64,000 bases of DNA from positions 283,282 to 347,281 of the forward strand of contig JANINQ010000003.1 in assembly GCA_024508675.1 (NCBI GenBank), in the 5' to 3' direction. This document shows, piece by piece, positions 36,818 to 43,969 of this stretch. Both the position numbers and the translations under genes were made by a program. Below the pieces are notes generated by a model, which saw only the letters and a program-made list of their open reading frames with translations, had not been told where the DNA came from and made no database searches. The DNA comes from Afipia sp. Its GTDB lineage: Bacteria; Pseudomonadota; Alphaproteobacteria; Rhizobiales; Xanthobacteraceae. The stretch's first letter is position 1. Every line of letters begins with the position of its first letter.

Positions 36818-37462
36818 ATGGATATGTCAGGTCTCGTTTCCGGAGCCGGCGGGTTTATCGCGTCTGCATTCGTGGTGGCGGGCTACACGATGCGGACGAT
36901 GATCCCGCTCCGTATTTTCGGAATTCTCACCAACGTCGTGCTGATCGTTTTCTCGGTGATGCACCATCACTACCCGGTGATGGTGCTGCACATGATCCTG
37001 CTGCCGCTCAATGTCTATCGCCTGCGCGAAATGCTGCAGCTCGTGGCGGAGGTCAAGCGTTCGGTCAACAGCGACCTCTCGATGGCGTGGCTGAAGCCTT
37101 TCATGACGGAACGGAAGTGCGCCACAGGTGAGGTCCTCTTCTACAAGCACGAAAAGGCCGAGGAGATGTATTACATAGTCAGCGGCCGCTATCGGCTTGT
37201 GGAGTCCGGCATCGAACTTCCGGTTGGTGCGCTTGTCGGCGAACTCGGCATGCTGTCCCCGTCGAACAAGCGGACCCAGACGCTGGAATGTCTGGAGGGC
37301 GGGCTGGTGCTGAGCGTGACCTACGCAAAGGTGCAGGAACTGTATGTCCAGAATCCCGAATTCGGATTCTACTTCCTGCGTCTGGTCAGCGCGCGGCTGT
37401 TTCAGAATCTCGGGCGGCTTGAAGAGCAATTGGCCGCGACCGCCGCTCAGGCTTCGTCATGA
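36818..37462 (+). CDS. Membrane cyclic-nucleotide-binding protein (Popeye-like architecture)
   Basis: The ORF opens at 36743; ATG 36818 (MDMSGLVSGAGG) gives 214 residues. Three hydrophobic helices (about 5-75) are followed by a cNMP-binding domain (about 95-195): GEVLFYKHEKAEEMYYIVSGRYRL, then a phosphate-binding cassette GALVGELGMLSPSNKRTQT with the Glu and Arg needed to bind cAMP. There is no helix-turn-helix, so it is not a CRP-type regulator. Three spans plus a CNBD is the layout of Popeye-domain proteins. It is a plausible membrane receptor for the cAMP made by the cyclase upstream. The stop overlaps the next gene by 4 bases. Confidence 0.83.
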   Translation: MDMSGLVSGAGGFIASAFVVAGYTMRTMIPLRIFGILTNVVLIVFSVMHHHYPVMVLHMILLPLNVYRLREMLQLVAEVKRSVNSDLSMAWLKPFMTERKCATGEVLFYKHEKAEEMYYIVSGRYRLVESGIELPVGALVGELGMLSPSNKRTQTLECLEGGLVLSVTYAKVQELYVQNPEFGFYFLRLVSARLFQNLGRLEEQLAATAAQASS

Positions 37463-38361
37463 AAATACGGGTCAAGGTCCCGCCATCGCCTTACCGGTTG
37501 CTCAAGGAGCGTTACTTCGGCGAGGAGACGCGAAACCCGCGCGAGGCCCGCGCGGCGCTCGTCCGGCTGTCGGCGCGCCTTCCGGTGGATGTCGTGCCGA
37601 TCGTCAGCGAAGCGGTGCATTCGCTGATCGACTATCAGGACCCGGATTATGCACTGGCCTATCTCGACAGGATCGGACGTTATGTCGGGCCGGTCGGGGT
37701 CACCGTTCCCAACCTTCCGGAACTGGCGCAGCTTCTGTCGGACCGGATGCATTTCGAGGACCCGATTCGCATCGCGCAACTCAAGCTGACGGATGTGGGT
37801 GGCGTGAACGCCGAAGCCGATGGGCAGTCCATCGATAGGGTAGAGCGGTTTCGCTGGGATGAAGTCATTGCGATGCTTCCCCCGAAAGCTGCTGCTCCGG
37901 CACTGGATATTTTCAAACGGCTGCGACTGGCCCGGCTGACACGCCGATCTGTCACCCTGCGGTTCAGCGCAAGAAGCCGGTTCTCGCTTCGCAAGCTGAA
38001 GTGGCTGGCCGCGGCGCGGATCACGCGGCCATTTTCCGAGCGATTCAAGAAAGAGCGGGTTTGGGTGGAGCGGTGGCTTCATATGGTGGACCGCAGCCTG
38101 GTGAAGCAGCCGGAGGCAACCGTGGCCATTATCCGGACCGCAAATCTCATCAAGGGGCACGGCGATGCCTATCAGAACGGTCTTGCGGAATGGAATGTCA
38201 TCATCGATCGTCTGGTGAAGCCGACATGCGATGGCGATCTGCCGCTGCCGAAGCTGGGAGAGGCCATCAGTGAAGCACGCGAGGCAGCCGGTGGCGGGCA
38301 GGATCAGGCCCGTCTTCTGGATGCTGTGGAGCAGTTGCGGGCGCAAGCCCTTGCGCATTGA
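37459..38361 (+). CDS. Hypothetical protein resembling DUF6537 of indolepyruvate oxidoreductase
   Basis: 300 residues, start ATGA-overlapping the CNBD gene, so co-expressed. HSLIDYQDPDYALAYLDRIGRYVG resembles the L-x-x-YQ-D-x-x-YA-x-x-Y stretch of the DUF6537 region in alphaproteobacterial indolepyruvate:ferredoxin oxidoreductases. The rest is basic and helical, with no thiamine or Fe-S motif. No membrane span or signal peptide is seen. A stand-alone DUF6537 coupled to a cAMP receptor is unusual. The resemblance is by eye and needs a profile search; function unknown. Confidence 0.7.
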   Translation: MKIRVKVPPSPYRLLKERYFGEETRNPREARAALVRLSARLPVDVVPIVSEAVHSLIDYQDPDYALAYLDRIGRYVGPVGVTVPNLPELAQLLSDRMHFEDPIRIAQLKLTDVGGVNAEADGQSIDRVERFRWDEVIAMLPPKAAAPALDIFKRLRLARLTRRSVTLRFSARSRFSLRKLKWLAAARITRPFSERFKKERVWVERWLHMVDRSLVKQPEATVAIIRTANLIKGHGDAYQNGLAEWNVIIDRLVKPTCDGDLPLPKLGEAISEAREAAGGGQDQARLLDAVEQLRAQALAH

Positions 38362-38468
38362 CCCAACCCGCTGCCGATAGCCTATAGATCGAAACTACAC
38401 TAATGTCCGGGCCGAACAGTGCCCGGCGGAATTCTGCCGCAAGCGGCATGTGCAATAGGGGGAATTCG

Positions 38469-38969
38469 ATGATCAAGTTTCGCGGTTTCTTGTCGGCGCT
38501 CGTGCCGGTTCTGGCGCTGACCGCATTCGCCGGCGTCCCGGACGCCAGAGCGGCCGATGACATCATCAAGCTCAGCAACAACCAGCGGATCGCCTGCGGC
38601 CGCGGCCTTAACGCCGGCAAGCTGCAGAACATCACCTGCAAGTCCTACGCGTACATTTTCAATACAAAGACGTCGGAATTCTATCGCTGCCAGGTCAACG
38701 TCGGCGTCACACGTGACAACAAGGAAATTCTCAAGGTCGATACCGACGGCTCCTGCAAATTGAAGGGGCGCATCTTCCCGTCTGACTCCAACTACGCCTT
38801 CGATGCGACGGAAACCGAGCCACCGAATACAAACTCCTTCTTCGGTTCGGGCGGCACCGCGATCTGGGTCAGCGACAGCACAAAGCTGAACGCGAAGGGA
38901 TGCATCATTCTCGGCGTCGGCGTGGGACCGGATGTCATGAAATGCGTCGACATGACGTTCGACAAATAG
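38469..38969 (+). CDS. Secreted hypothetical protein with six cysteines
   Basis: ATG 38469 follows TAGGGGGAATTCG, a strong ribosome binding site, giving 166 residues; the track start (38403) has none. The signal peptide is LVPVLALTAFAGVPDARA, cut before ADDIIKLS. The mature part has six cysteines (IACGRG, NITCKS, YRCQVN, GSCKLK, KGCIIL, MKCVDM), enough for three disulfides, and no known motif. Likely a small periplasmic or secreted folded domain. Function unknown. Confidence 0.72.
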   Translation: MIKFRGFLSALVPVLALTAFAGVPDARAADDIIKLSNNQRIACGRGLNAGKLQNITCKSYAYIFNTKTSEFYRCQVNVGVTRDNKEILKVDTDGSCKLKGRIFPSDSNYAFDATETEPPNTNSFFGSGGTAIWVSDSTKLNAKGCIILGVGVGPDVMKCVDMTFDK

Positions 38970-39036
38970 GGCTCCAGCGCCAGCCATGATTTGGGATTCG
39001 GCCTGCTTCGCGGATGACGTGGCGCAGGCCGAACCT

Positions 39037-39195
39037 TTATCGTTTCAGAAAGATCGCGAGAACCACCAGCGCGACGACGATTGTGATGCCGACCGCCCAA
39101 GTCGTCAGTCGGACGTCGCTCTTGCGTTCGCGGGCCGCTTCGTTCTCGGCAATTTTGAGGTTGCGATGCCTGTTGTCCTGTTGAGGCTGGCTCAC
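39037..39195 (-). CDS. Small tail-anchored membrane protein (52 residues)
   Basis: Below the track cut-off. The minus-strand GTG at 39195 follows CAGGAGACGTC, an ideal ribosome binding site. The product begins MSQPQQDNRHRNLKIAENEA, has a charged helix (ERKSDVRLTT), then one membrane span (WAVGITIVVALVVLAIFL) and ends KR. An N-in, C-terminal anchor layout is clear. Function unknown. Confidence 0.62.
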   Translation of the reverse strand: MSQPQQDNRHRNLKIAENEAARERKSDVRLTTWAVGITIVVALVVLAIFLKR

Positions 39196-39408
39196 GACGT
39201 CTCCTGACTGCGGCAAGGTCTGAACAACATCGGTCTATCCGGTGCTGCGATCAATCAGCAAAGAACAATCGCGGGGGCATACCGTTCCAGGGGGCAATCC
39301 CGGGATCGGGGCGCCGGTTCTCTCAACCGTGATCGGCCCGGGACATTTCCGGCTTGAGAGGCGGGTTTCCTTGGTGTCACATCCCGTCCAGCACGAATCG
39401 AGGATTTC

Positions 39409-39681
39409 ATGACCTTTTCCCAGCGCGCCTTGCTGACGTTTGCCGGCCTTGTCCTGTCTGGGCTAACTCCAGCTCAGGCAACGGAATATCCGTACTGCAT
39501 GACCTATGTTGAAGGGTGGTCCGGGGCGATCGAACGGTGTGATTACGCCACAATGGCGCAGTGTCAGGCATCCGCCGGGGGGCTGGGTGGATCGTGCACT
39601 CCGAACTGGAGACTGGCTTATAGCCGCGGTGGTGTCCCGGCGGAGCCGGTGGTGCCAAAGCGCAAGGCCAACCGGCACTAA
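39409..39681 (+). CDS. Small secreted cysteine-containing protein (DUF3551-like)
   Basis: 90 residues. The signal peptide MTFSQRALLTFAGLVLSGLTPAQA is followed by TEYPYCMTY...ERCDYATMAQCQASAGGLGGSCTPN. The spacing of aromatic YPYC, C-x-Y-x-x-x-x-QC-x-A-SA-G and a final C matches the DUF3551 pattern common in Bradyrhizobium and relatives. Function unknown; members are exported and often strain-variable. It ends in a basic Pro-rich tail (PKRKANRH). Confidence 0.75.
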   Translation: MTFSQRALLTFAGLVLSGLTPAQATEYPYCMTYVEGWSGAIERCDYATMAQCQASAGGLGGSCTPNWRLAYSRGGVPAEPVVPKRKANRH

Positions 39682-39721
39682 TCTGCAGATGAGATGTGCC
39701 GCAAGCAGCGGCATGCAAGTG

Positions 39722-39805
39722 TGGCGGAGAGGGGAAGGATTCGAACCTCCGACACGGTTTCCCGTGTACCGCGTGCGGTGCCTTAAGCCACTCAGCCACC
39801 TCTCC
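39722..39805 (-). pseudogene. tRNA-Ser-like gene lacking its anticodon loop (probably former tRNA-Ser(CGA))
   Basis: The minus strand folds as a class II tRNA: acceptor GGAGAGG/CCTCTCC, D-arm GCTGAGTGGCTTAAGGC, a 6-bp variable arm (ACACGG-GAAA-CCGTGT), T-arm GGAGG-TTCGAAT-CCTTC and encoded CCA. Between D-arm and variable arm only CCGCACGCGG (10 bases) is present instead of a 17-base stem-loop. The T-stem is followed by one extra C. The 7-base shortfall equals an anticodon loop; a parent such as CCGCACTCGAAATGCGG is inferred. Confidence 0.7.
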
Positions 39806-39838
39806 ATAGATCAAATTGGTCGCTTGTGACGCCGTGCG

Positions 39839-40105
39839 TCAGGTGCGTCCGGTAAATTCCACGCCGATGATGGTGTCCTTGCGCCAGATCAGCCGGCAAT
39901 GGGTCACCTTGCGCACGTCACCGGTCAGGACCAGGCGAAGTCTGCTCCCGGCGGGAATGGTGTCAGCGAGTTTGATCCGGGCTCCACCGGATGACAGATC
40001 GAGGACAGTGCAACCGCGCTTGGCAAATCCTCCGTCGAGCAGCATCCACGCATCGTGTCGCGTGTTGTGACGTGGCTTGCGGGACTCTCTCTTGAAAACG
40101 GCCAT
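39839..40105 (-). CDS. PilZ-domain protein (88 residues)
   Basis: The ATG at 40105 after CAGGGAGTTCAAGCG is preferred over the track start at 40186. MAVFKRESRKPRHNTRHDAWM contains the R-x-x-x-R arginines, and TVLDLSSGGARIKL gives the D-x-S-x-x-G motif of PilZ domains, so c-di-GMP binding is possible. The domain fills the whole chain, with no other output domain. It belongs to the small stand-alone PilZ group common in Bradyrhizobium. The tRNA-Ser-like gene lies immediately downstream. Confidence 0.83.
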   Translation of the reverse strand: MAVFKRESRKPRHNTRHDAWMLLDGGFAKRGCTVLDLSSGGARIKLADTIPAGSRLRLVLTGDVRKVTHCRLIWRKDTIIGVEFTGRT

Positions 40106-40305
40106 CGCTTGAACTCCCTGACTGGGCGTATTCATAGCGCGTGGAAGTTTCGGAAAATTTGAATCAAAGCCTGAATGGACGATCATGTCCGCAAGATTTC
40201 GTTAACTACATTGCTGGAGGCTTGAAGGAGCAAGGCGGGTTCGCCGTGTCCTTGATGGGCCAAAGCTCCACACGGGAACGGATTCCTGCGTGTTGGATTG
40301 TTTTT

Positions 40306-40321
40306 CCGGAGGAGCCTCCGG
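40306..40321 (+). promoter_or_regulatory. Perfect hairpin burying the ribosome binding site of the next gene
   Basis: CCGGAGG-AG-CCTCCGG pairs over 7 bp, contains the whole GGAGGAG Shine-Dalgarno sequence and ends on the G of the GTG start at 40321. With only two unpaired bases it would open partly at the tip, but the site would be largely closed when folded. Confidence 0.6.
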
Positions 40322-40617
40322 TGACTGAAAGCCATCTTGACAGCACTGCAAGGGCTGAACGCCACGAACGGTCCCGGATGATCCGGGACGTGGTGATTTT
40401 CATGTCGGTGGCGGTCTGTCTGCTGATCGCCGTGTTCGCCGTGATACAGTCGCTGAAAGGCGACGAGCAGCCTCTGGTTTCGATGGCTTGCGCAGGCAAG
40501 CTCTACAGCTCTTACGATCCGAAGAATTTCGATCAGTGCGTTGGCGTCTGCATGGCCTGCAACGCAGGAGTGAGAACGACCTGCTCGACGTCATGCAGGC
40601 TTCGTGGCGCCCGTTAG
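40321..40617 (+). CDS. Small membrane protein with cysteine-rich C-terminus (98 residues)
   Basis: The track starts at 40141 without any ribosome binding site. GTG 40321 (VTESHLDSTARAERHERS) directly follows GGAGGAGCCTCC. A charged N-terminus, one membrane span (DVVIFMSVAVCLLIAVFAVIQ), then a C-terminal part with seven cysteines (MACAGK, DQCVGVCMACNAGVRTTCSTSC). The cysteine-rich tail would face the periplasm and probably forms disulfides. Function unknown. Confidence 0.6.
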   Translation: MTESHLDSTARAERHERSRMIRDVVIFMSVAVCLLIAVFAVIQSLKGDEQPLVSMACAGKLYSSYDPKNFDQCVGVCMACNAGVRTTCSTSCRLRGAR

Positions 40618-40669
40618 CTGATCCTGGTATTCGCGCAAAGCAGAGCAAAAGGCATCGCCGTCTCCGATG

Positions 40670-40710
40670 AAAAGCCCCGCTCTGTGCCGAGGCACCGGGC
40701 GGGGCTTTTC
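40670..40710. terminator. Intrinsic terminator (bidirectional)
   Basis: GAAAAGCCCCGC-N17-GCGGGGCTTTTC: a strong stem flanked by A and T runs, about 50 bases after the cysteine-rich membrane protein gene and before the DUF5413-like gene. Confidence 0.85.
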
Positions 40711-40890
40711 ACGAGTCCAAGCCTTTGGGTCATATTGTCCGATAACGCCCCGACCGGCGCTGCGTTCCACCGGAGAAGCGGTTTTTGTCGCCGCTGCCGA
40801 GCCGGAACCTAACCGCTTGCGCTGGAGCGGTTCTCGCATTCTTATGTGCGGGAGGAACAGCGCGCCGCGCAGGGAAACGGGCAGGGAGCA

Positions 40891-41313
40891 ATGAAGCGCT
40901 ACATCATCTTCGCAGCCATAGGGCCGCTTGTTGCCGGGTTCTTCCTGCTCATTCTGGGCGCCCCGGCCGGATACTGGGATGGCGCTAATGTCTTCCGGAA
41001 GTTGTTCAAGGTGATGGTGGTCACCGTACCGTACAACTATCTTTTCGGCTTCATTCCCGCGCTGATGATTGGTGCGGTGGATGACATTCTGTTCCATGTC
41101 AGGAAAATCAGTCCCGGCCTGCGTATGGTGCTGACGGGACTCGTGGCCTTCGTCGCAACGGCCATTCTCTATGGGACGCTGGGCACCGAGACTGGCCTCA
41201 AGCACTATCTGCTTTATGGGCTGGTCGGGTTTGTGCCGGCGACACTTTCATCGTGGCTGGCGCACAAGTTCGACAAGCCCGCGGCGACGCCTCAAGCGCC
41301 GTTGCACGCCTGA
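40891..41313 (+). CDS. Four-span membrane protein (DUF5413-like)
   Basis: ATG 40891 after GGGCAGGGAGCA gives 140 residues; the track start at 40846 lacks a ribosome binding site. Four hydrophobic helices are seen: IIFAAIGPLVAGFFLLIL, YNYLFGFIPALMIGAVDDI, MVLTGLVAFVATAILYGTL and YLLYGLVGFVPATLSSWLAH. The pattern resembles small DUF5413 membrane proteins of Bradyrhizobium, by memory and with moderate confidence. Function unknown. Confidence 0.7.
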   Translation: MKRYIIFAAIGPLVAGFFLLILGAPAGYWDGANVFRKLFKVMVVTVPYNYLFGFIPALMIGAVDDILFHVRKISPGLRMVLTGLVAFVATAILYGTLGTETGLKHYLLYGLVGFVPATLSSWLAHKFDKPAATPQAPLHA

Positions 41314-41402
41314 TACTTCCCGTCGCGCCGCACAACAGTTTGCGGCGAATCAGCACCTGGCCGTCAGGACCTCCAATCTTGACCGAATCGTAACAAACGG
41401 CT

Positions 41403-41426
41403 GCTCTCCTGAGGTGCAAGGAGAGC
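41403..41426 (+). promoter_or_regulatory. Perfect hairpin burying the ribosome binding site of the next gene
   Basis: GCTCTCCT-N8-AGGAGAGC: an 8-bp perfect stem whose 3' arm is the Shine-Dalgarno AAGGAGAG of the GTG at 41431, four bases downstream. Folding would block translation. This is the second such arrangement within 1.1 kb (see 40306). Confidence 0.6.
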
Positions 41427-41430
41427 GTGC

Positions 41431-41652
41431 GTGCTCAAGTACTTCGAGAATGTTCGACTGGTGCGAATGGCTGACGGCAAGACCTACAAGCTCATTCGCG
41501 ATCTCGGCCTGGTCAAGGGCGGCAAGGGACTCCGGTGCCACGAGCCGATTGCGACCTTTCAGCTTCGCCTGAAGCCGATCACGATCCACGTGCCGTTCTC
41601 GGAAATTCTCTCGATGCTGACACTGGGACCCGCACGCGGGTCGGCGGCTTAG
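41431..41652 (+). CDS. Small basic hypothetical protein (73 residues)
   Basis: GTG 41431 is preceded by AAGGAGAG at good spacing. MLKYFENVRLVRMADGKTYKLIRDLGLVKGGKGLRCHEP is basic and soluble, with one cysteine and no signal peptide. The C-terminus is hydrophobic and proline-containing (ITIHVPFSEILSMLTLGP). It lies just before tRNA-Ser(UGA) on the opposite strand. Function unknown. Confidence 0.55.
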   Translation: MLKYFENVRLVRMADGKTYKLIRDLGLVKGGKGLRCHEPIATFQLRLKPITIHVPFSEILSMLTLGPARGSAA

Positions 41653-41670
41653 TTTCGATTCGGAAACTGT

Positions 41671-41760
41671 TGGCGGAAGGGGTGGGATTCGAACCCACGG
41701 TGCCCTTGCAGGCACGCCGGTTTTCAAGACCGGTGCCTTAAACCACTCGGCCACCCTTCC
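41671..41760 (-). tRNA. tRNA-Ser (anticodon UGA)
   Basis: The minus strand gives a 90-nt class II tRNA: acceptor GGAAGGG/CCCTTCC, D-arm GCCGAGTGGTTTAAGGC, anticodon arm CCGGT-CTTGAAA-ACCGG with TGA at 34-36, a long variable arm (GTGCC...GGCAC), T-arm GTGGG-TTCGAAT-CCCAC, discriminator G and encoded CCA. All stems are intact, unlike the tRNA-Ser-like gene at 39722. Confidence 0.96.
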
Positions 41761-41960
41761 TGCGCGTCGGAAGCCAGCACTTAGCAAAGCAGGCAGGGCG
41801 GCGAAAGGGGCGCGCCATCAATCTCTGGTTTACCACCTCATACAGCGAGCCGTTCCGGGCTCGGAAGCAATAGGTTAAGGTAATCGCCGTATGAGTTGCA
41901 GGGGCGTCCCGCCATGGTGCCGGTAGGCAAGGTGGCGGCAAAAGTGCTATTTGGGGTTCT

Positions 41961-42893
41961 ATGGGGATTTGCGTCAGGGAATCGGGCAAGGCGGCCGCGC
42001 GTCTGGCGGCAGCAGGCGCTGTTTGCCTTCTGGTTGCCAATTGCGGATCGGCCAACAAGCTGTCCAGCCGCGTGGACCCGAAGTACGGCGTGTCCAGCAG
42101 CCCCCGGGTGGTCGAATTCGGTGATCCGGTTCCCAAGGGCGGCGGCACCTACCGGGTCGGTAAGCCCTATGTCGTCGCAGGCAAGACCTACGTTCCGGAA
42201 GAAGATCCGAACTACCGCGCCGAGGGTGTTGCTTCGTGGTACGGCGACGCCTTCCATGGCCGGCTGACGGCCAATGGCGAGGTATTCGACATGACCTCGC
42301 TCACCGCGGCCCATCCGACCCTTCCGCTGCCCAGCTACGCCCGCGTGACCAATCTGGCCAATGGCAAGTCGGTCATCGTCCGGGTCAACGATCGCGGCCC
42401 GTATCATGGTGGTCGCTTGATCGATGTCTCAAATACTGCCGCCAAACTATTGGAATTCCGTGACAATGGTATCGGCCGCGTGCGCGTCGAGTATGTCGGG
42501 CGTGCGCCGCTCGAGGGTTCGGACGATCGCCAGTTGATTGCGACACTGAGGACCGGGCAACCGGCCCCGGCACCGTCTTCGGTCCGAGTTGCATCCGCAA
42601 ACGCTTTCATTCCTGAGATGCCTACGACCCGTGGCGTCGTTCGTGGAGACGTCCCGCTGCCGGCTGGGCGTCCGTATACCCTCGGTCACACGAGGGAAGA
42701 CGTCGCGGCGGCTGGTGCCTCCGAAGTGTCCGCGTCCCGCGCGCAGCGCGGCCGGCGCATCGAACGGACCGTCCAGACCGAAATCGAGGAAGCGGCGGAC
42801 GAGGCACCGGCCACGACCAGGCCGGTCGCTTCATATGTTTCCGTTCCCCGGAGCGGCAGTGCGAACCTGATGTCGGGACGTGGCCTCTACTGA
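41961..42893 (+). CDS. rlpA: RlpA-family septal lipoprotein / lytic transglycosylase
   Basis: 310 residues. The lipoprotein signal ends LLVANC-GS, so it is lipidated and probably outer-membrane anchored. The double-psi beta-barrel domain (about 90-185) has GVASWYGDAFHGRLTANGE, MTSLTAAHPTLPLPS and VIVRVNDRGPYHGGRLIDVS, with the conserved catalytic-type Asp. In Pseudomonas, RlpA cleaves denuded peptidoglycan at the septum. The C-terminal 120 residues are Pro/Ala/Arg-rich, with no visible SPOR domain. The start has no clear Shine-Dalgarno. Confidence 0.87.
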   Translation: MGICVRESGKAAARLAAAGAVCLLVANCGSANKLSSRVDPKYGVSSSPRVVEFGDPVPKGGGTYRVGKPYVVAGKTYVPEEDPNYRAEGVASWYGDAFHGRLTANGEVFDMTSLTAAHPTLPLPSYARVTNLANGKSVIVRVNDRGPYHGGRLIDVSNTAAKLLEFRDNGIGRVRVEYVGRAPLEGSDDRQLIATLRTGQPAPAPSSVRVASANAFIPEMPTTRGVVRGDVPLPAGRPYTLGHTREDVAAAGASEVSASRAQRGRRIERTVQTEIEEAADEAPATTRPVASYVSVPRSGSANLMSGRGLY

Positions 42894-42921
42894 GCCGACG
42901 TAACCTTTATCGATCAGCCTC

Positions 42922-43872
42922 TTATCGTAATCCATTCAGGAACTCGATCAGCGCGGTATTCACCTCATCCGGGCGCTCCTGTTGAATCCAGTGACCCGCG
43001 CCCTCGATCAGCAGCTTGCGCCGCAGGTTGGGCAGCACCTTGTCCATTTCGGTGACGCGCTTGCCGCCAAGAATTCCGGTCACCACCGCGTCGTCGGCAC
43101 CGGCAATGAAGATGGACGGCTGATGGATTTGCGCGCCTTGCCACGGCGCGGTCAGCTCCCAGTTCCGGTCGATATTGCGATACCAGTTCAGGCCGCCGCG
43201 GAAGCCGGTGCGTTTGTAGGTGGCGACAACATGCGCGAGATCGTCCTCGCTGACCCAGGCAGGGCGGGCGCGCTCTTTGGTCCGGTCTCCAAGAAATCCC
43301 TGTCCTTCCTTCAGGAAGAGCGATGCTTCGACGCCGAAGGTGACCGCGCGCATGGTGAGATTCACGTCGCGCTCGAACTCGGCTTCGGCGACGCCCGGCT
43401 TCTGGAAGTATTGCCAGTAGAAATTGGTCACGCCGCTTTTTGCCAGCGCATCCAGCGGGCGTTCACGTCCGCGGAAAGGCGGCGGCACACTCAACCCGCC
43501 GACGGCCGTGAACATGTCCGGCCGGAACAGGGCAGCGTGCCAGGCAACCGGCGCGCCCCAGTCATGACCGATGATGACAGCCTTGGTCTCGCCAAGTGCG
43601 GTCACCAGCGCCACCATGTCCCCGACCAGATCGAAGATCGAATAGGCCGAGATGTCCTGAGGCGCAGAGGTGCGTCCGTAGCCACGCATGTCGGGCGCTA
43701 CAACGTGGTAACCGGCTGCGGCGAGGGCGGGAAGCTGGTGCCGCCACGAATGCGACAGTTCAGGCCAGCCGTGGCAGAGCAGGACCAGCGGCCCGGAGCC
43801 TTGTTCGGTCACAAAAATCTCAATGCCGTTGGCTGAGATCATTCGCGATGACGACATCGATTTTCTGCCCAT
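42922..43872 (-). CDS. Alpha/beta hydrolase, epoxide-hydrolase-like
   Basis: The track ORF extends to 44601 through the antisense of dacA; the true protein begins MGRKSMSSSRMISANGIEIFV (ATG 43872, 316 residues) or at the ATG at 43857. Seen: the HGWPELSHSW oxyanion motif, nucleophile Asp in GHDWGAPVAW, a lid with NFYWQYFQKPG, and a catalytic His in GAGHWIQQERPDEV. This matches soluble epoxide hydrolases; haloalkane dehalogenases are the nearest alternative. No signal peptide, so cytosolic. It is convergent with rlpA and divergent from dacA. Confidence 0.87.
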   Translation of the reverse strand: MGRKSMSSSRMISANGIEIFVTEQGSGPLVLLCHGWPELSHSWRHQLPALAAAGYHVVAPDMRGYGRTSAPQDISAYSIFDLVGDMVALVTALGETKAVIIGHDWGAPVAWHAALFRPDMFTAVGGLSVPPPFRGRERPLDALAKSGVTNFYWQYFQKPGVAEAEFERDVNLTMRAVTFGVEASLFLKEGQGFLGDRTKERARPAWVSEDDLAHVVATYKRTGFRGGLNWYRNIDRNWELTAPWQGAQIHQPSIFIAGADDAVVTGILGGKRVTEMDKVLPNLRRKLLIEGAGHWIQQERPDEVNTALIEFLNGLR

Positions 43873-43928
43873 TTTTTGAGGATTTTCAAGGCCGCCAGTA
43901 TGCCGCAAGGCAACCCGCACGTTGTTTG

Positions 43929-43947
43929 GTACCAGCCCAACTGGTAC
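43929..43947. promoter_or_regulatory. 7-bp inverted repeat upstream of dacA
   Basis: GTACCAG-N5-CTGGTAC is a perfect dyad 23 bases before the dacA start and 57 bases before the divergent hydrolase start. It is a candidate operator for a dimeric regulator. Confidence 0.4.
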
Positions 43948-43969
43948 AAGGCGATCCAGGAATCTCGAC

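Noticed and set aside
36818-37462. CRP/FNR-type transcription factor
   Set aside because: The CNBD is present but no helix-turn-helix follows, and the N-terminus is three membrane helices.
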